64,000 nt of DNA from Rhodothermus marinus DSM 4252. Lineage in GTDB: Bacteria > Bacteroidota > Rhodothermia > Rhodothermales > Rhodothermaceae. The translations under genes were made by a program, and so were the position numbers. The DNA lies in NCBI RefSeq assembly GCF_000024845.1, contig NC_013501.1:2832874-2896873 (forward strand), given 5' to 3'. The stretch's first letter is position 1, and each line of letters opens with the position of its first letter. Positions 39,426 through 47,876 of this stretch are shown in pieces. The notes below the pieces were generated by a model. The model did not search any database, had not been told where the DNA came from, and worked only from the letters and a program-made list of their open reading frames with translations.

Positions 39426-39564
39426 GTTAGGTGATTCCCCTTGCGCCCGAGCAAGCAAGCTGCGTTTCCGATGGCAAATGCTCGCGTCCGGCATAGGGGA
39501 ACGGTGCGGCCTGCGGGTATATCCGATAGCACGACCCAACAAACCAGACCTGCGGTGAGGCGCC

Positions 39565-39930
39565 ATGCGTATGCTGAAGTCGTTGTTTGCCCTGCTGCTG
39601 ATCGGTATGCTGAGCTCTGGCCTGAGCCCGAACGCCGCACAGGCGCACCCGAAACGGGTGGTCAAAGTGCTGCCCCGTGGTCACGTGGTGGTGCATGCCG
39701 GCAAGGTGCGCTATCACTACCACGCGGGTGTCTTCTACCGGCCGGTACGGGGCGGCTTCGTGGTGGTGCGGGCCCCCGTCGGTGCGATCGTGCCGGTGCT
39801 GCCGGTCGGCTACCGCGTGGTGCACGTGCACGGCCGCGTGTACTACTGCCACAACGGCGTCTACTATCGCCCGATCTGGCATCGTGGCCGTCGCGCCTAC
39901 CTGGTGGTCGATCTGCACCTGGACCTGTAG
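39565..39930 (+). CDS. Small secreted His/Tyr-rich protein (DUF6515-like)
   Basis: 121 residues. A signal peptide (about 1-26, ending AAQAHP) is followed by a beta-rich domain with repeated short motifs: RYHYHAGVFYRPVRGGFVVV and VYYCHNGVYYRPIW. The GxFYRP/GVYYRP pattern with a proline-valine linker (VPVLPVGYRVV) is that of DUF6515-type exported proteins, usually found in Gram-negatives; function unknown. It follows the clpB terminator and is convergent with the chromate transporter gene (36 bp apart). The abundant histidines could bind metal, but this is speculation. Confidence 0.7.
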   Translation: MRMLKSLFALLLIGMLSSGLSPNAAQAHPKRVVKVLPRGHVVVHAGKVRYHYHAGVFYRPVRGGFVVVRAPVGAIVPVLPVGYRVVHVHGRVYYCHNGVYYRPIWHRGRRAYLVVDLHLDL

Positions 39931-39966
39931 GGCCATCCGGGCGTGGCCGTCGGCTCCTTCCGGCGG

Positions 39967-41142
39967 TCACGCCCACAGCGCCAGCAGCCACCCCGCCAGC
40001 GCTCCCCCCAGCACCAGCCAGGCGGCATTCACCCGGAAGCGGAGCGTCGCCACGGCCGCCGTCAGTGCAATCGCCCAGGCCGGCCAGGAAAGCAGCGTCG
40101 CCCGTCCCAGCTCCACGATCACGACCGCCATCAAGGCCACGGCCGACACGTTGACCGCGTCCAGAAAGGCCGAAAGCCATCGAGAGGCGCGCAGCTTCGG
40201 GATCAGTGGATTGAGCACCCCCACGAAAAGGAACGAAGGCAAAAAAATGCCCGCCGTAGCCGCAACGGCGCCCGGCCACCCGGCAATCACATAGCCGATA
40301 AACGTGGCCGTCGTGAGCACCGGTCCCGGCGTAAACTGCCCGATCGCAACGGCATCGAGCAGTTGCGCCTGCGTCAGCCAGCCATAATCCTGCACCAGCC
40401 CGCCTTCAAGGAAGGCCACCAGCACATAGCCGCTGCCGTACAACACGGCCCCGACTTTGAGGAAAAACAGAAACAGCTTGCCGAGCGAAACGCCTGCCGC
40501 TGCGCCCGCCCCGCCCGTTCCCAGCGCAACTCCGAGCGAATCCTTGAGCGAGGGCCATAGCGCGAGGCCTCCCGATCCGGCCGCCGAACGCTCCGGGGTG
40601 GGTGCGATCCGCAGCCAGAACATTCCCAACACACCCCCGCCCAGCAGGGCCAGCACCTCGTTCAGTCCGGCCCCTGTGGCCCCGGCCACCGCCAGCCCGA
40701 TCACCGCCAGCCGAACCCCGCGCACAGCCTGACGACCAATCCGCCAGACGGCCCCCAGTATAATGGCCAGTACGGCGGGCTTGATGCCCTGCAACAGCGG
40801 GGCCATCTCGGGCACGTTTCCGAACCGCACGTACAACCATCCCAGCAACCCCGTAATCAGCGCCGCAGGGAGGATGAAGCAGACGCCAGCGACCACAAGC
40901 CCCCGCCAGCCGGCCCGTTCGTAGCCCAGGTGCATGGCCATTTCGGTCGAATTGGGACCGGGGATCAGGTTGGTGGCGCCGACGAGATCCAGGAAGTGCT
41001 GCCGGGAAACCCATCGGCGACGCACCACGCATTCTTCCTCCATCATGGCAATGTGCGCGGCCGGCCCGCCAAAAGCGATCAGGCCCAGCTTGAGAAAAAG
41101 ACCGGCTACCTCCCGAAGCGCACCGGATGGGCTGGTGGACAT
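39967..41142 (-). CDS. chrA: Chromate transporter (CHR family, two-domain)
   Basis: 391 residues, the length of fused two-domain ChrA proteins, with about 12 hydrophobic helices. The conserved N-terminal signature is FLKLGLIAFGGPAAHIAMME followed by NLIPGPNSTEMAMHLGY; a second, related half begins near LFLFFLKVGAVLYGSGYVLV with FTPGPVLTTATFIGY. It exports chromate (perhaps sulfate-coupled) across the inner membrane. ATG 41142 with GGAAAAAGG just upstream is preferred over the ATG at 41241, whose extra residues are not conserved-looking. It runs in the same direction as the esterase gene upstream but is 83 bp away and functionally separate. Confidence 0.9.
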   Translation of the reverse strand: MSTSPSGALREVAGLFLKLGLIAFGGPAAHIAMMEEECVVRRRWVSRQHFLDLVGATNLIPGPNSTEMAMHLGYERAGWRGLVVAGVCFILPAALITGLLGWLYVRFGNVPEMAPLLQGIKPAVLAIILGAVWRIGRQAVRGVRLAVIGLAVAGATGAGLNEVLALLGGGVLGMFWLRIAPTPERSAAGSGGLALWPSLKDSLGVALGTGGAGAAAGVSLGKLFLFFLKVGAVLYGSGYVLVAFLEGGLVQDYGWLTQAQLLDAVAIGQFTPGPVLTTATFIGYVIAGWPGAVAATAGIFLPSFLFVGVLNPLIPKLRASRWLSAFLDAVNVSAVALMAVVIVELGRATLLSWPAWAIALTAAVATLRFRVNAAWLVLGGALAGWLLALWA

Positions 41143-41225
41143 CCTTTTTCCAAAGTCCTTTCCGTTATCCTGAAGATAGGATGGTTCTGCTCGGTGAAAG
41201 AAGTGAAGATTGTTCTTTGGGGGGG

Positions 41226-42503
41226 TCACCCTCGAAGCCACCGGTCCAGCCAGGCGAACGCGTCTTCCTGCATGCTTCGATTGAAGCGGTGGCCTTCGTC
41301 GTAGAACAGGCCCTGAAAATGCGCGGGCGCCCCGGCCCGCCGATACACTTCCTGCATGATCTGTACGGCCCGTTCCATTTCCGGGAGCGTAAACAGCGGG
41401 TCACGACGGCCGCACTGCACAAGCGCTGGAGCGGGCACCCGCAGCCCCAGCAATTCGGGGTAGTCCAGATCGCGGGCCAGCAGCGGAATGTAGAGCATCC
41501 AGGTGTGCGTGTAGCTCCGATTGCGGGCCAGATCGCGCCAGGTGGTGAGCATGCAGGTCACCACGGCGCAGCGGATGCGATCGTCCATTCCCGCCAGCAG
41601 CACGGTCTGCCACCCACCTCCCGAAAGCCCTGCGCAACCGACGCGGCGAGCGTCCACTTCCGGCCGCCTGCAGAGCACCTCGAGCGCTCCGCGCAACTCG
41701 GCCAGCAGTACGCCCGGCCAGGTCGTACCGGCCGCCAGCAGCGAACGGGCCACCATGTGTTCGTGCCACGACGCCCATTCGTTGTAGGCCCGGATTTCCT
41801 CGGCGGTCTCGGGCTCCCGGGCGGGCAGCCCGCGCCGGACACGTGGCGGCACGTCGGCCAGCCGGATGCGCCGGCTGCCGAAGGCCATCACATCGGGCAC
41901 CAGCACCACGTAGCCCCGCCGTGCCAGCTCGTTCGCCCAGGCCCGCCCATCGTAGAGCTTTTCCTGATGGGCAACCATGAGAGGATGGCGCGTGCCCGGA
42001 TCGACGATCTTCTCGCGCCCGAAGAATTTGTCGCCACCATGATCATGCAGGGCCAGCACACCCGGTAACGGACCCGAAGCGTCAGCCGGACGCAGCAGAT
42101 AGGCCCGCGTAGGCGGTCCGAAGGGAAGCTGCCAGCGCAGGTCTTCGATGATCAGTCCATCGTGCGCAACGCGGGCCACTACCTCGGCATGGGGCGCCGC
42201 ACCGACTTCCGGCATGCCCAGCAACGCCATCACCCGGGCGCGCGCCCGCCGCTGCCACGCTGCCAGATCCACGGTCTCCTGCCGGCGAAGCGACAGTCGG
42301 GGTGGATCTTCGGCCAGCGCGGCCGCCCAGTCGCCGTAGGCGCCGAGCACCGATCCGGCCGCGTCGTCATGCAGCGGGGCTTCGCCCTCCACCGAGGCCG
42401 GCCACCGGCGCCATCCCAGCGCCGCCGTGCCCAGCAGGGCTTCAAGGAAGGTGCGGCGATCCAGTCCCACGGTTTTCAGACGAGGTCTCGCCAGGGTGTC
42501 CAT
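41226..42503 (-). CDS. Alpha/beta-hydrolase esterase with twin-arginine-like leader (pectin cluster)
   Basis: 425 residues. The N-terminus carries LDRRTFLEALLGTAALG, which resembles a Tat signal (RRTFL). The body is a dienelactone-hydrolase/acetyl-xylan-esterase-like fold: nucleophile Ser in GCAGLSGGGW, acid in CGRRDPLF and His in DEGHRF. It is probably a carbohydrate acetyl or methyl esterase. Its start overlaps the end of the DUF4861-pectin methylesterase gene by 28 bp, so it is the last gene of the pectin operon and may remove acetyl groups from pectin fragments. The exact ester is not determinable. Confidence 0.8.
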   Translation of the reverse strand: MDTLARPRLKTVGLDRRTFLEALLGTAALGWRRWPASVEGEAPLHDDAAGSVLGAYGDWAAALAEDPPRLSLRRQETVDLAAWQRRARARVMALLGMPEVGAAPHAEVVARVAHDGLIIEDLRWQLPFGPPTRAYLLRPADASGPLPGVLALHDHGGDKFFGREKIVDPGTRHPLMVAHQEKLYDGRAWANELARRGYVVLVPDVMAFGSRRIRLADVPPRVRRGLPAREPETAEEIRAYNEWASWHEHMVARSLLAAGTTWPGVLLAELRGALEVLCRRPEVDARRVGCAGLSGGGWQTVLLAGMDDRIRCAVVTCMLTTWRDLARNRSYTHTWMLYIPLLARDLDYPELLGLRVPAPALVQCGRRDPLFTLPEMERAVQIMQEVYRRAGAPAHFQGLFYDEGHRFNRSMQEDAFAWLDRWLRG

Positions 42504-44716
42504 CCGGCCAGCACATGGGCCGGCGCATACAGCGCCGCTTCCGCCGCCGTGAGCTGCGGCCGGTCGGGATGGGCTCCCGGCCCGCTGCTGCCGTATTCGA
42601 AAAGCCGCTCACCCATCGGATCCACGCCGTGCATCTCCGTCCAGCCCTCGGGCCGAATGTGATCGTCCATGTAGCAGTGCAGAAAAACGGCGTTGCTGCT
42701 GACCAGCCCCGGCTGGTTCGAGGGATGCCAGGGACGTCCCAGCCACACCGAGGCCGGAGCCATCGCAGGCGATTCCTTCAGCAGGCGACACCGATGGAAA
42801 ATCAGCCCGTAGGGACGGCTCCGGGGCGTGCTGGGTGCCACCACGTAGCCGTTGTTGGGCCGGCCGCGATCCCGCGAAATCAGATCGCAGGCTTCGAAAA
42901 CGGCCGTGCCCCCGCCGAAAATGAAGTCGACATGGCCGAGAATCGTACAGTTGCGAAAATAGCTCCGGTTGCCCTCGACGAAGAGCGTGTCCTGATAGCC
43001 GCGAATCACGCAGTCGTAGAAGACGGTGCGGTCGGCCTCGCGATCGATGAGCACGGCTACGGCCTGCAGGTCGCGCAGGCTGTCCTGATAGGCCGGATAG
43101 TCGAAGGCGTTTTCCACGGTCAGATGGGCGACGCGCACCGCAGGGGCGGCAATGCGCAGCGTGAAGCTGCCCCGCGTACCGCAACGGTCGGGTTGGCGGG
43201 GCTGTGCCGAGCGGTTTTCGGCCTGCCAGCGTGCCAGCAGCGCCCGCCGCAGCGGGCTGTCGGCGCAGGGACCACCCGCCACGTCGTCGTAGGAGAGCAC
43301 GGTCGTCTCCCGATCTTCGCCGATCAGATAGACGAAGGGCCGGTCGATGGAAAGCTTCTCATGGTAGCGGCCACGCCGCACGAAGATCACGTAGGGGGCG
43401 TCGTTGTCGGCCGGCACGTCGGCCAGCGCCCGGCCGATGGTCCGGTAGCGCCGCACCCCGTCCACGCGCGCTCCTTCGGGGCCGACGTAAGCCGGATCGA
43501 CCACGGCGGCGTAGGTGTACGTGTCGGGCGCGGTGCGCAGGGCGCCGGTCGATGGCGTGAGGATCGCCACCCGAAGCGGCTCCCGAAAGCGCTGCACGAA
43601 GCGATCCAGATACGCCCACCAGTCTTCGACCTGGCGGAAGTCGCCGGCCGCCGTCCATCCTGCCCCGGCATAGTGCACGACGGGTTCGCCCGGACGCATG
43701 CGGCCAAGCAGCAGGTAGTGGTCGTTGGTCTCGCGCACCGCTTCGAGCCGGTCGCCCGGCATCAGGACGGCCGTGCCCAGCTCGCCGTGTCCGCCATTTT
43801 TGCGCTCGACCGGTCCCCAGACGCCCAGCCAGGTCCAGTCGTCGCGCTGCTTCCAGGCGCCCGTTACCCCTTCGCGCTTGACCAGTCCGATCGCATAGGT
43901 CAGCGGCTCGCTATCGGCCGCCCGGAAAGTCACTTCTTCCCGAAACAGATACTGTCCGGCGTCGATCGTGATGCGCCGCACTTCCGACACCTGGCGGCCG
44001 CCCACCTCCCACGGTTCGTAGTGCAGTTCCACGATGGCCCGGAGCGGACCGGCGGCCAGGATGCGGTACGACTTGAAGTTGCGGGCCGGAAACAGCCGTC
44101 CCTCGTGCCAGATGGCCGTGCCGCCGGCGCCCAGACTCTGGCCGACGGAGAAAAAGTCGGCGCCTTCGCCCGTGTCGATATGATAGGCGTCGTGCCCCTT
44201 CGCGTACCAGCGGGTGATCACCAGATCGCGCACGCGCTTGAGCCAGACGTCGATGCCGCTCGACACGAGCGACTCCAGCTGCCAGAGGCCCTGGCCGTAG
44301 GTGCGATACGCCACCCGATCGCTTTCCCAGGCCACATCGTCGCGTTGCGGCTCGTGATAGGCGAAAGCCCGGGCGGCAAAGGTCGTCTCCGGGGCTGCGG
44401 CCTCCACGCGATAGGTGCGCGCCTCGCGGGGCCAGAGGTTCACCAGAAAGAGCAGCACGTCCGGCCGCCCGTCACCGTCGTTGTCCACCACCTGGTGCGG
44501 GACCGAGCGGCCACTGGCCTCGTCACGCACGCGCACCTGCTCGGGCGTCAGGGCCGGAAGCCGCTCGGCCAGCGGCGCCCAGGCCAGCTCGACCAGCTCG
44601 TCGGGACGCGCCACATCCGAGGGATTCTCCACGCGAACGCGCACCGCTTCGGGCGTTTCGACGGCTCCGCCCAGCAGCGGAAGCAGTCCCAGCAGCAGAA
44701 TCCTGCACCAGCGCAT
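42476..44716 (-). CDS. DUF4861-pectin methylesterase (CE8) fusion protein, secreted
   Basis: 746 residues. A signal peptide (MRWCRILLLGLLPLLGGAVE) is followed by a DUF4861-type domain (about 25-380; for example DGDGRPDVLLFLVNLWP, HIDTGEGADFFSVGQSLGAGG). A CE8 pectin methylesterase beta-helix follows at about 415-735. All catalytic residues are visible: Gln575-Asp576 in GYQDTLF, Asp597 in GHVDFIFG and Arg661 in LGRPW. The enzyme removes methyl esters from homogalacturonan so that lyases can act. DUF4861 proteins are otherwise found alone in pectin and alginate-type loci of Bacteroidetes, with unknown activity. A fusion to CE8 ties that domain directly to pectin. Confidence 0.88.
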   Translation of the reverse strand: MRWCRILLLGLLPLLGGAVETPEAVRVRVENPSDVARPDELVELAWAPLAERLPALTPEQVRVRDEASGRSVPHQVVDNDGDGRPDVLLFLVNLWPREARTYRVEAAAPETTFAARAFAYHEPQRDDVAWESDRVAYRTYGQGLWQLESLVSSGIDVWLKRVRDLVITRWYAKGHDAYHIDTGEGADFFSVGQSLGAGGTAIWHEGRLFPARNFKSYRILAAGPLRAIVELHYEPWEVGGRQVSEVRRITIDAGQYLFREEVTFRAADSEPLTYAIGLVKREGVTGAWKQRDDWTWLGVWGPVERKNGGHGELGTAVLMPGDRLEAVRETNDHYLLLGRMRPGEPVVHYAGAGWTAAGDFRQVEDWWAYLDRFVQRFREPLRVAILTPSTGALRTAPDTYTYAAVVDPAYVGPEGARVDGVRRYRTIGRALADVPADNDAPYVIFVRRGRYHEKLSIDRPFVYLIGEDRETTVLSYDDVAGGPCADSPLRRALLARWQAENRSAQPRQPDRCGTRGSFTLRIAAPAVRVAHLTVENAFDYPAYQDSLRDLQAVAVLIDREADRTVFYDCVIRGYQDTLFVEGNRSYFRNCTILGHVDFIFGGGTAVFEACDLISRDRGRPNNGYVVAPSTPRSRPYGLIFHRCRLLKESPAMAPASVWLGRPWHPSNQPGLVSSNAVFLHCYMDDHIRPEGWTEMHGVDPMGERLFEYGSSGPGAHPDRPQLTAAEAALYAPAHVLAGWTPWRDLV

Positions 44717-44818
44717 GTTCTTTCAAAGGTTAGCTCAAAATTTCAGAGAAAACTTCCTGCGGAGAGACGCTCCTGTCCGCCCGAAATGCAGACGCACGCG
44801 CCGCTCCTATCGGCGCAT

Positions 44819-46000
44819 TCAGTGCAGGGCGCCCCCCTCAAAAGCTTCGATCTCCAGGCTGGCCAGAATGAACGGACCGACGCCCTTCGGATCGTCGCTG
44901 ACGATCGGCTCGCTCAGGTAGTATTCAATTGAACCGTCCCGCTGTCGCGGCCCGCCCAGTCCGGCCACCGCGCAGATCTGATTCAGATGCACCGTGCCAT
45001 CGGGATCCACCGAAACCAGGTGCTTTACAAGCCCCCGATAGCCACGCCGGGCCACCTCCAGGTATTTCGCCGACAGGTATCCTTTGCGTACTCCTTTGGC
45101 CAGCGCGTACACGAACATGCTTGAAGCGGACGCCTCCAGGTAGTTGCCCGAATAGGCGGGCTGATCAAGCACCTGGTACCAGAGGCCCGTGACCGGATCC
45201 TGCACGCGCGCCACGGCTTCGGCCAGATCCTGCAGGATCCGGATGATCGTCGGACGATCGGGATGATCTGCGGGGAGCCAGTCCAGCACGTCCACCAGCG
45301 CCATGGCGTACCAGCCCATGCCACGCCCCCAGAAGTTGGCCGAACGGCCCGTGATGGAGTCGGCCCAGATCTGCTGGCGCTTCTCATCCCAGCCATGGTA
45401 GTAAAGGCCGGTGCGCGGGTCGCGCAGGTAGCGGGCGACCAGCAGGATTTCGTGGGTAGTTTCGTCGAGGGCTTCCGCATCGCCGAACGTCACGCCATAG
45501 CGCACCAGGAACGGCCCCATCATGTAGACGCCGTCGAGCCAGAGCTGGTAGGGATAGATCTTCTTGTGCCAGAAGCCGCCCTCGCTGGTGCGCGGATGGT
45601 GCCGGAGCTGGTCGCGCAGCGTATCGATGGCCCGACGGTATCGTTCTTCGCCGGTCTGCTCGTAGAGCAGAAACAGCAGTTTCCCGGTGTTGATCTGGTC
45701 CAGGTTGTACTCCTCCTTCTCGTAGGTGCGGATGGCGCCCTCCGGCGTGACAAACCGGTCGATATTGGTGCGGATGTATTCGAAATACCGTGCGTCGCCC
45801 GTCCGGTACCAGAGTGCCTCGAAGGCGCGCAGCACGACGCCCACTTCGTAGTGCCAGCGCTCGGAGAGTAGCGGCTTCTGGCGCATGGCGGACTCGGCCA
45901 TGCGGACCGACCACGGCCGCACGTCGGGCGACTGCGCCTGCGCGATCAGTCCCAGCAGACAACCCAGTCCGATTCCCAGAATTCGTCCGTACCAGCGCAT
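44819..46000 (-). CDS. Unsaturated rhamnogalacturonyl/galacturonyl hydrolase (GH105)
   Basis: About 393 residues; signal peptide MRWYGRILGIGLGCLLGLIAQAQ. (alpha/alpha)6 barrel of the YteR/GH105 type, with WHYEVGVVLRAFEALWYRTG, HKKIYPYQLWLDGVYMMGPF (the Asp of LDGVYM is the family catalytic residue) and NFWGRGMGWYAMALVDVLDW. It hydrolyses the unsaturated uronic acid from the non-reducing end of pectin fragments made by lyases. ATG at 46000 has GGAG four bases upstream; in-frame ATGs at 46024 and 46018 are weaker. It lies between the beta-helix protein and the esterase fusion in one direction. Confidence 0.9.
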   Translation of the reverse strand: MRWYGRILGIGLGCLLGLIAQAQSPDVRPWSVRMAESAMRQKPLLSERWHYEVGVVLRAFEALWYRTGDARYFEYIRTNIDRFVTPEGAIRTYEKEEYNLDQINTGKLLFLLYEQTGEERYRRAIDTLRDQLRHHPRTSEGGFWHKKIYPYQLWLDGVYMMGPFLVRYGVTFGDAEALDETTHEILLVARYLRDPRTGLYYHGWDEKRQQIWADSITGRSANFWGRGMGWYAMALVDVLDWLPADHPDRPTIIRILQDLAEAVARVQDPVTGLWYQVLDQPAYSGNYLEASASSMFVYALAKGVRKGYLSAKYLEVARRGYRGLVKHLVSVDPDGTVHLNQICAVAGLGGPRQRDGSIEYYLSEPIVSDDPKGVGPFILASLEIEAFEGGALH

Positions 46001-46045
46001 GGGGCTCCGATGATTCATCGTCATGTCAGGTCTTGCAAGCAGAAG

Positions 46046-46073
46046 CGCCCCGGGAGCTACGGCTCCCGGGGCG
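46046..46073 (-). terminator. Very stable hairpin with UNCG-type loop between beta-helix and GH105 genes
   Basis: Perfect 12-bp GC stem CGCCCCGGGAGC/GCTCCCGGGGCG closed by the tetraloop TACG in a C(TACG)G context on the plus strand; on the transcribed (minus) strand the loop reads CGTA. No T tract follows. It may be a partial terminator or an mRNA-stabilising stem that sets the level of upstream versus downstream genes. Confidence 0.5.
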
Positions 46074-46102
46074 TCTACCCTGTTACCATCCCCGTAAGGG
46101 CA

Positions 46103-47839
46103 TCAGTTGGCCGGAAGAAGCAACATCTTGCGCGTCAGCACCGTGCCGCCGGCCTCCAGGCGGTAGAAGTAGACGCCGGGGGCCGCCTTCCGGCCCAGCA
46201 GGTCCATGCCATCCCAGGTGGCCGTGTAAACTCCGGCGGCCTGCCGAATGCCATCGGCCAGACGGGCAACCTCCTGCCCCAGCAGGTTGAACACGCGCAG
46301 CGTGACGGTGGCCGGCTCGGGCAGCGTGTACGTGATGCGGGTTTCCCGCGTGAACGGATTCGGATAGTTCTGATGCAGCCGGAAGGCCGTCACCGGCAGG
46401 TTGCCGGGCTGCCGCTCGATGGCCGTCAGCTCCCACTCGGCTTTTTTGTCCGGGAACCAGTTCAGGTCGCCGGCCGGGAAGCCCCTGGCCGCGCCGGTGT
46501 ACGCGGGCGAATCGGTGGGATACGAAGCGTCGAACTCACGCATGAAGTACGTAACCGGCTTCCGATCGAAGTCGTGCAGTTCGCGCACAAAGCTCGTGGT
46601 GGCCTTGGTGCGGCCGGTCTGCGTCCGGTACCACTCGGCCATACGCAGCATCTTGCTGATGTAGGGCCGATTGGCGACTTGCAGATCTTCCAGTTCGATG
46701 AACGCATTGACCGAGTCGGCCCCCAGTCGGCTGTTGATGTGGTAGGAAAGCGGCGCGCCCGGCCCGATGATGTCGTTGTCACCGTCAGTGCCGTTGTCGG
46801 GGTTGCCGTCGTCGCCCGCCCCATCGCCGTACTTCGCATAGAAAGCCTCCACCGAGTCCGACACGGCCCAGTAGTTGTTCGACACGACCCACTGGGTCGT
46901 ATCGTTGGGCACCGAGAAGATCCAGATCATCCGCGGTTTGCCGTTGGGGTACAGTTCGCCGTGCTCGTCGAACTCGGCCTGACGGCTGGCGTCGCTCGTG
47001 TCGGCCCCCAGCACGAAGGAATCCAGAAACAGGTTGTTCGTAATCCGCACGCTCTTACCCACCCATCCCAGGGCCAGCGTGCCGTGATACGACATGCCGT
47101 TGAGGATCGTGTTGTGGTCGAAAATCAGGTTGTTGATGGGCGCCGTGCTGGACCGGTGGCGAATGATGCGGTCCTGGAAGTTCACGAACGTGCAGTTCTG
47201 AATGAACAACGTATCGACCGACGTATCCCGCAGGTCGATGGCCTTGCCGGCCCCGAAGTTCGAGCGTCCCAGATCGCCCATGTTGGCGAAAATCGTGTTG
47301 GTAATGCGGATCACACGCGCGGCCGCCTCGGTGCGGATGTGCTGTCCCCGCGTGTTGGACATGATAACCCCGTCCATGATCAGATCATATCCCGGTGCGG
47401 TAGTACGGACGATTGTACTGGCAATGTTGACCACCTCGCTGGGATCGGCGTCCAGATACCCCACCAGCACTACGTCTTTGATCCAGACGTTGCCCTCCAT
47501 GCGAATGATCGGGTCCGCCGCAAACGTACCGGTCTGGGTATTCACCACCGGATAGATGATGGCTTTTTCGCCCTCGCCTTCTTCCGTCATCAGGCGTAGG
47601 TCAAATCCACGAACGATGATGTCGTCGTTGACCAGGTAAACACCGTTACGCCGCAGCACGTACACCCGGTTGGGGTCGTTCCGCTCGCCGGTGGCCGTCG
47701 TGTCGCCGGCGATCACCTCGTTCAGATACTGCCCCGACACGTTGAAAGGCTCGACGATCAGTTCCTGCGCCCTGCTGTTCGCCGCGCCGAACAATAACAG
47801 AACGAGCAGCCCGATCCATGCACTCGTAGCGGTCCTCAT
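46103..47839 (-). CDS. Secreted beta-helix (pectate lyase-like) protein with C-terminal sorting domain
   Basis: 578 residues. A signal peptide ([25 protein letters not shown]) is followed by a right-handed beta-helix with stacked Asn/Ile-rich turns (for example [32 protein letters not shown]). The C-terminal domain (about 500-578) has [20 protein letters not shown] and ends RKMLLLPAN, the sorting type used for secretion and surface attachment. The middle lacks an obvious pectate-lyase calcium-site motif, so it may be a lyase or a non-catalytic binding protein. The start follows GGAGG. It pairs with the TonB receptor upstream, the same arrangement as the pair at 3933-9688. Confidence 0.8.
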   Translation of the reverse strand: MRTATSAWIGLLVLLLFGAANSRAQELIVEPFNVSGQYLNEVIAGDTTATGERNDPNRVYVLRRNGVYLVNDDIIVRGFDLRLMTEEGEGEKAIIYPVVNTQTGTFAADPIIRMEGNVWIKDVVLVGYLDADPSEVVNIASTIVRTTAPGYDLIMDGVIMSNTRGQHIRTEAAARVIRITNTIFANMGDLGRSNFGAGKAIDLRDTSVDTLFIQNCTFVNFQDRIIRHRSSTAPINNLIFDHNTILNGMSYHGTLALGWVGKSVRITNNLFLDSFVLGADTSDASRQAEFDEHGELYPNGKPRMIWIFSVPNDTTQWVVSNNYWAVSDSVEAFYAKYGDGAGDDGNPDNGTDGDNDIIGPGAPLSYHINSRLGADSVNAFIELEDLQVANRPYISKMLRMAEWYRTQTGRTKATTSFVRELHDFDRKPVTYFMREFDASYPTDSPAYTGAARGFPAGDLNWFPDKKAEWELTAIERQPGNLPVTAFRLHQNYPNPFTRETRITYTLPEPATVTLRVFNLLGQEVARLADGIRQAAGVYTATWDGMDLLGRKAAPGVYFYRLEAGGTVLTRKMLLLPAN

Positions 47840-47876
47840 AGCTTCCTCCGGTTGGTTGAAGGGATTGGTTCAGTTT

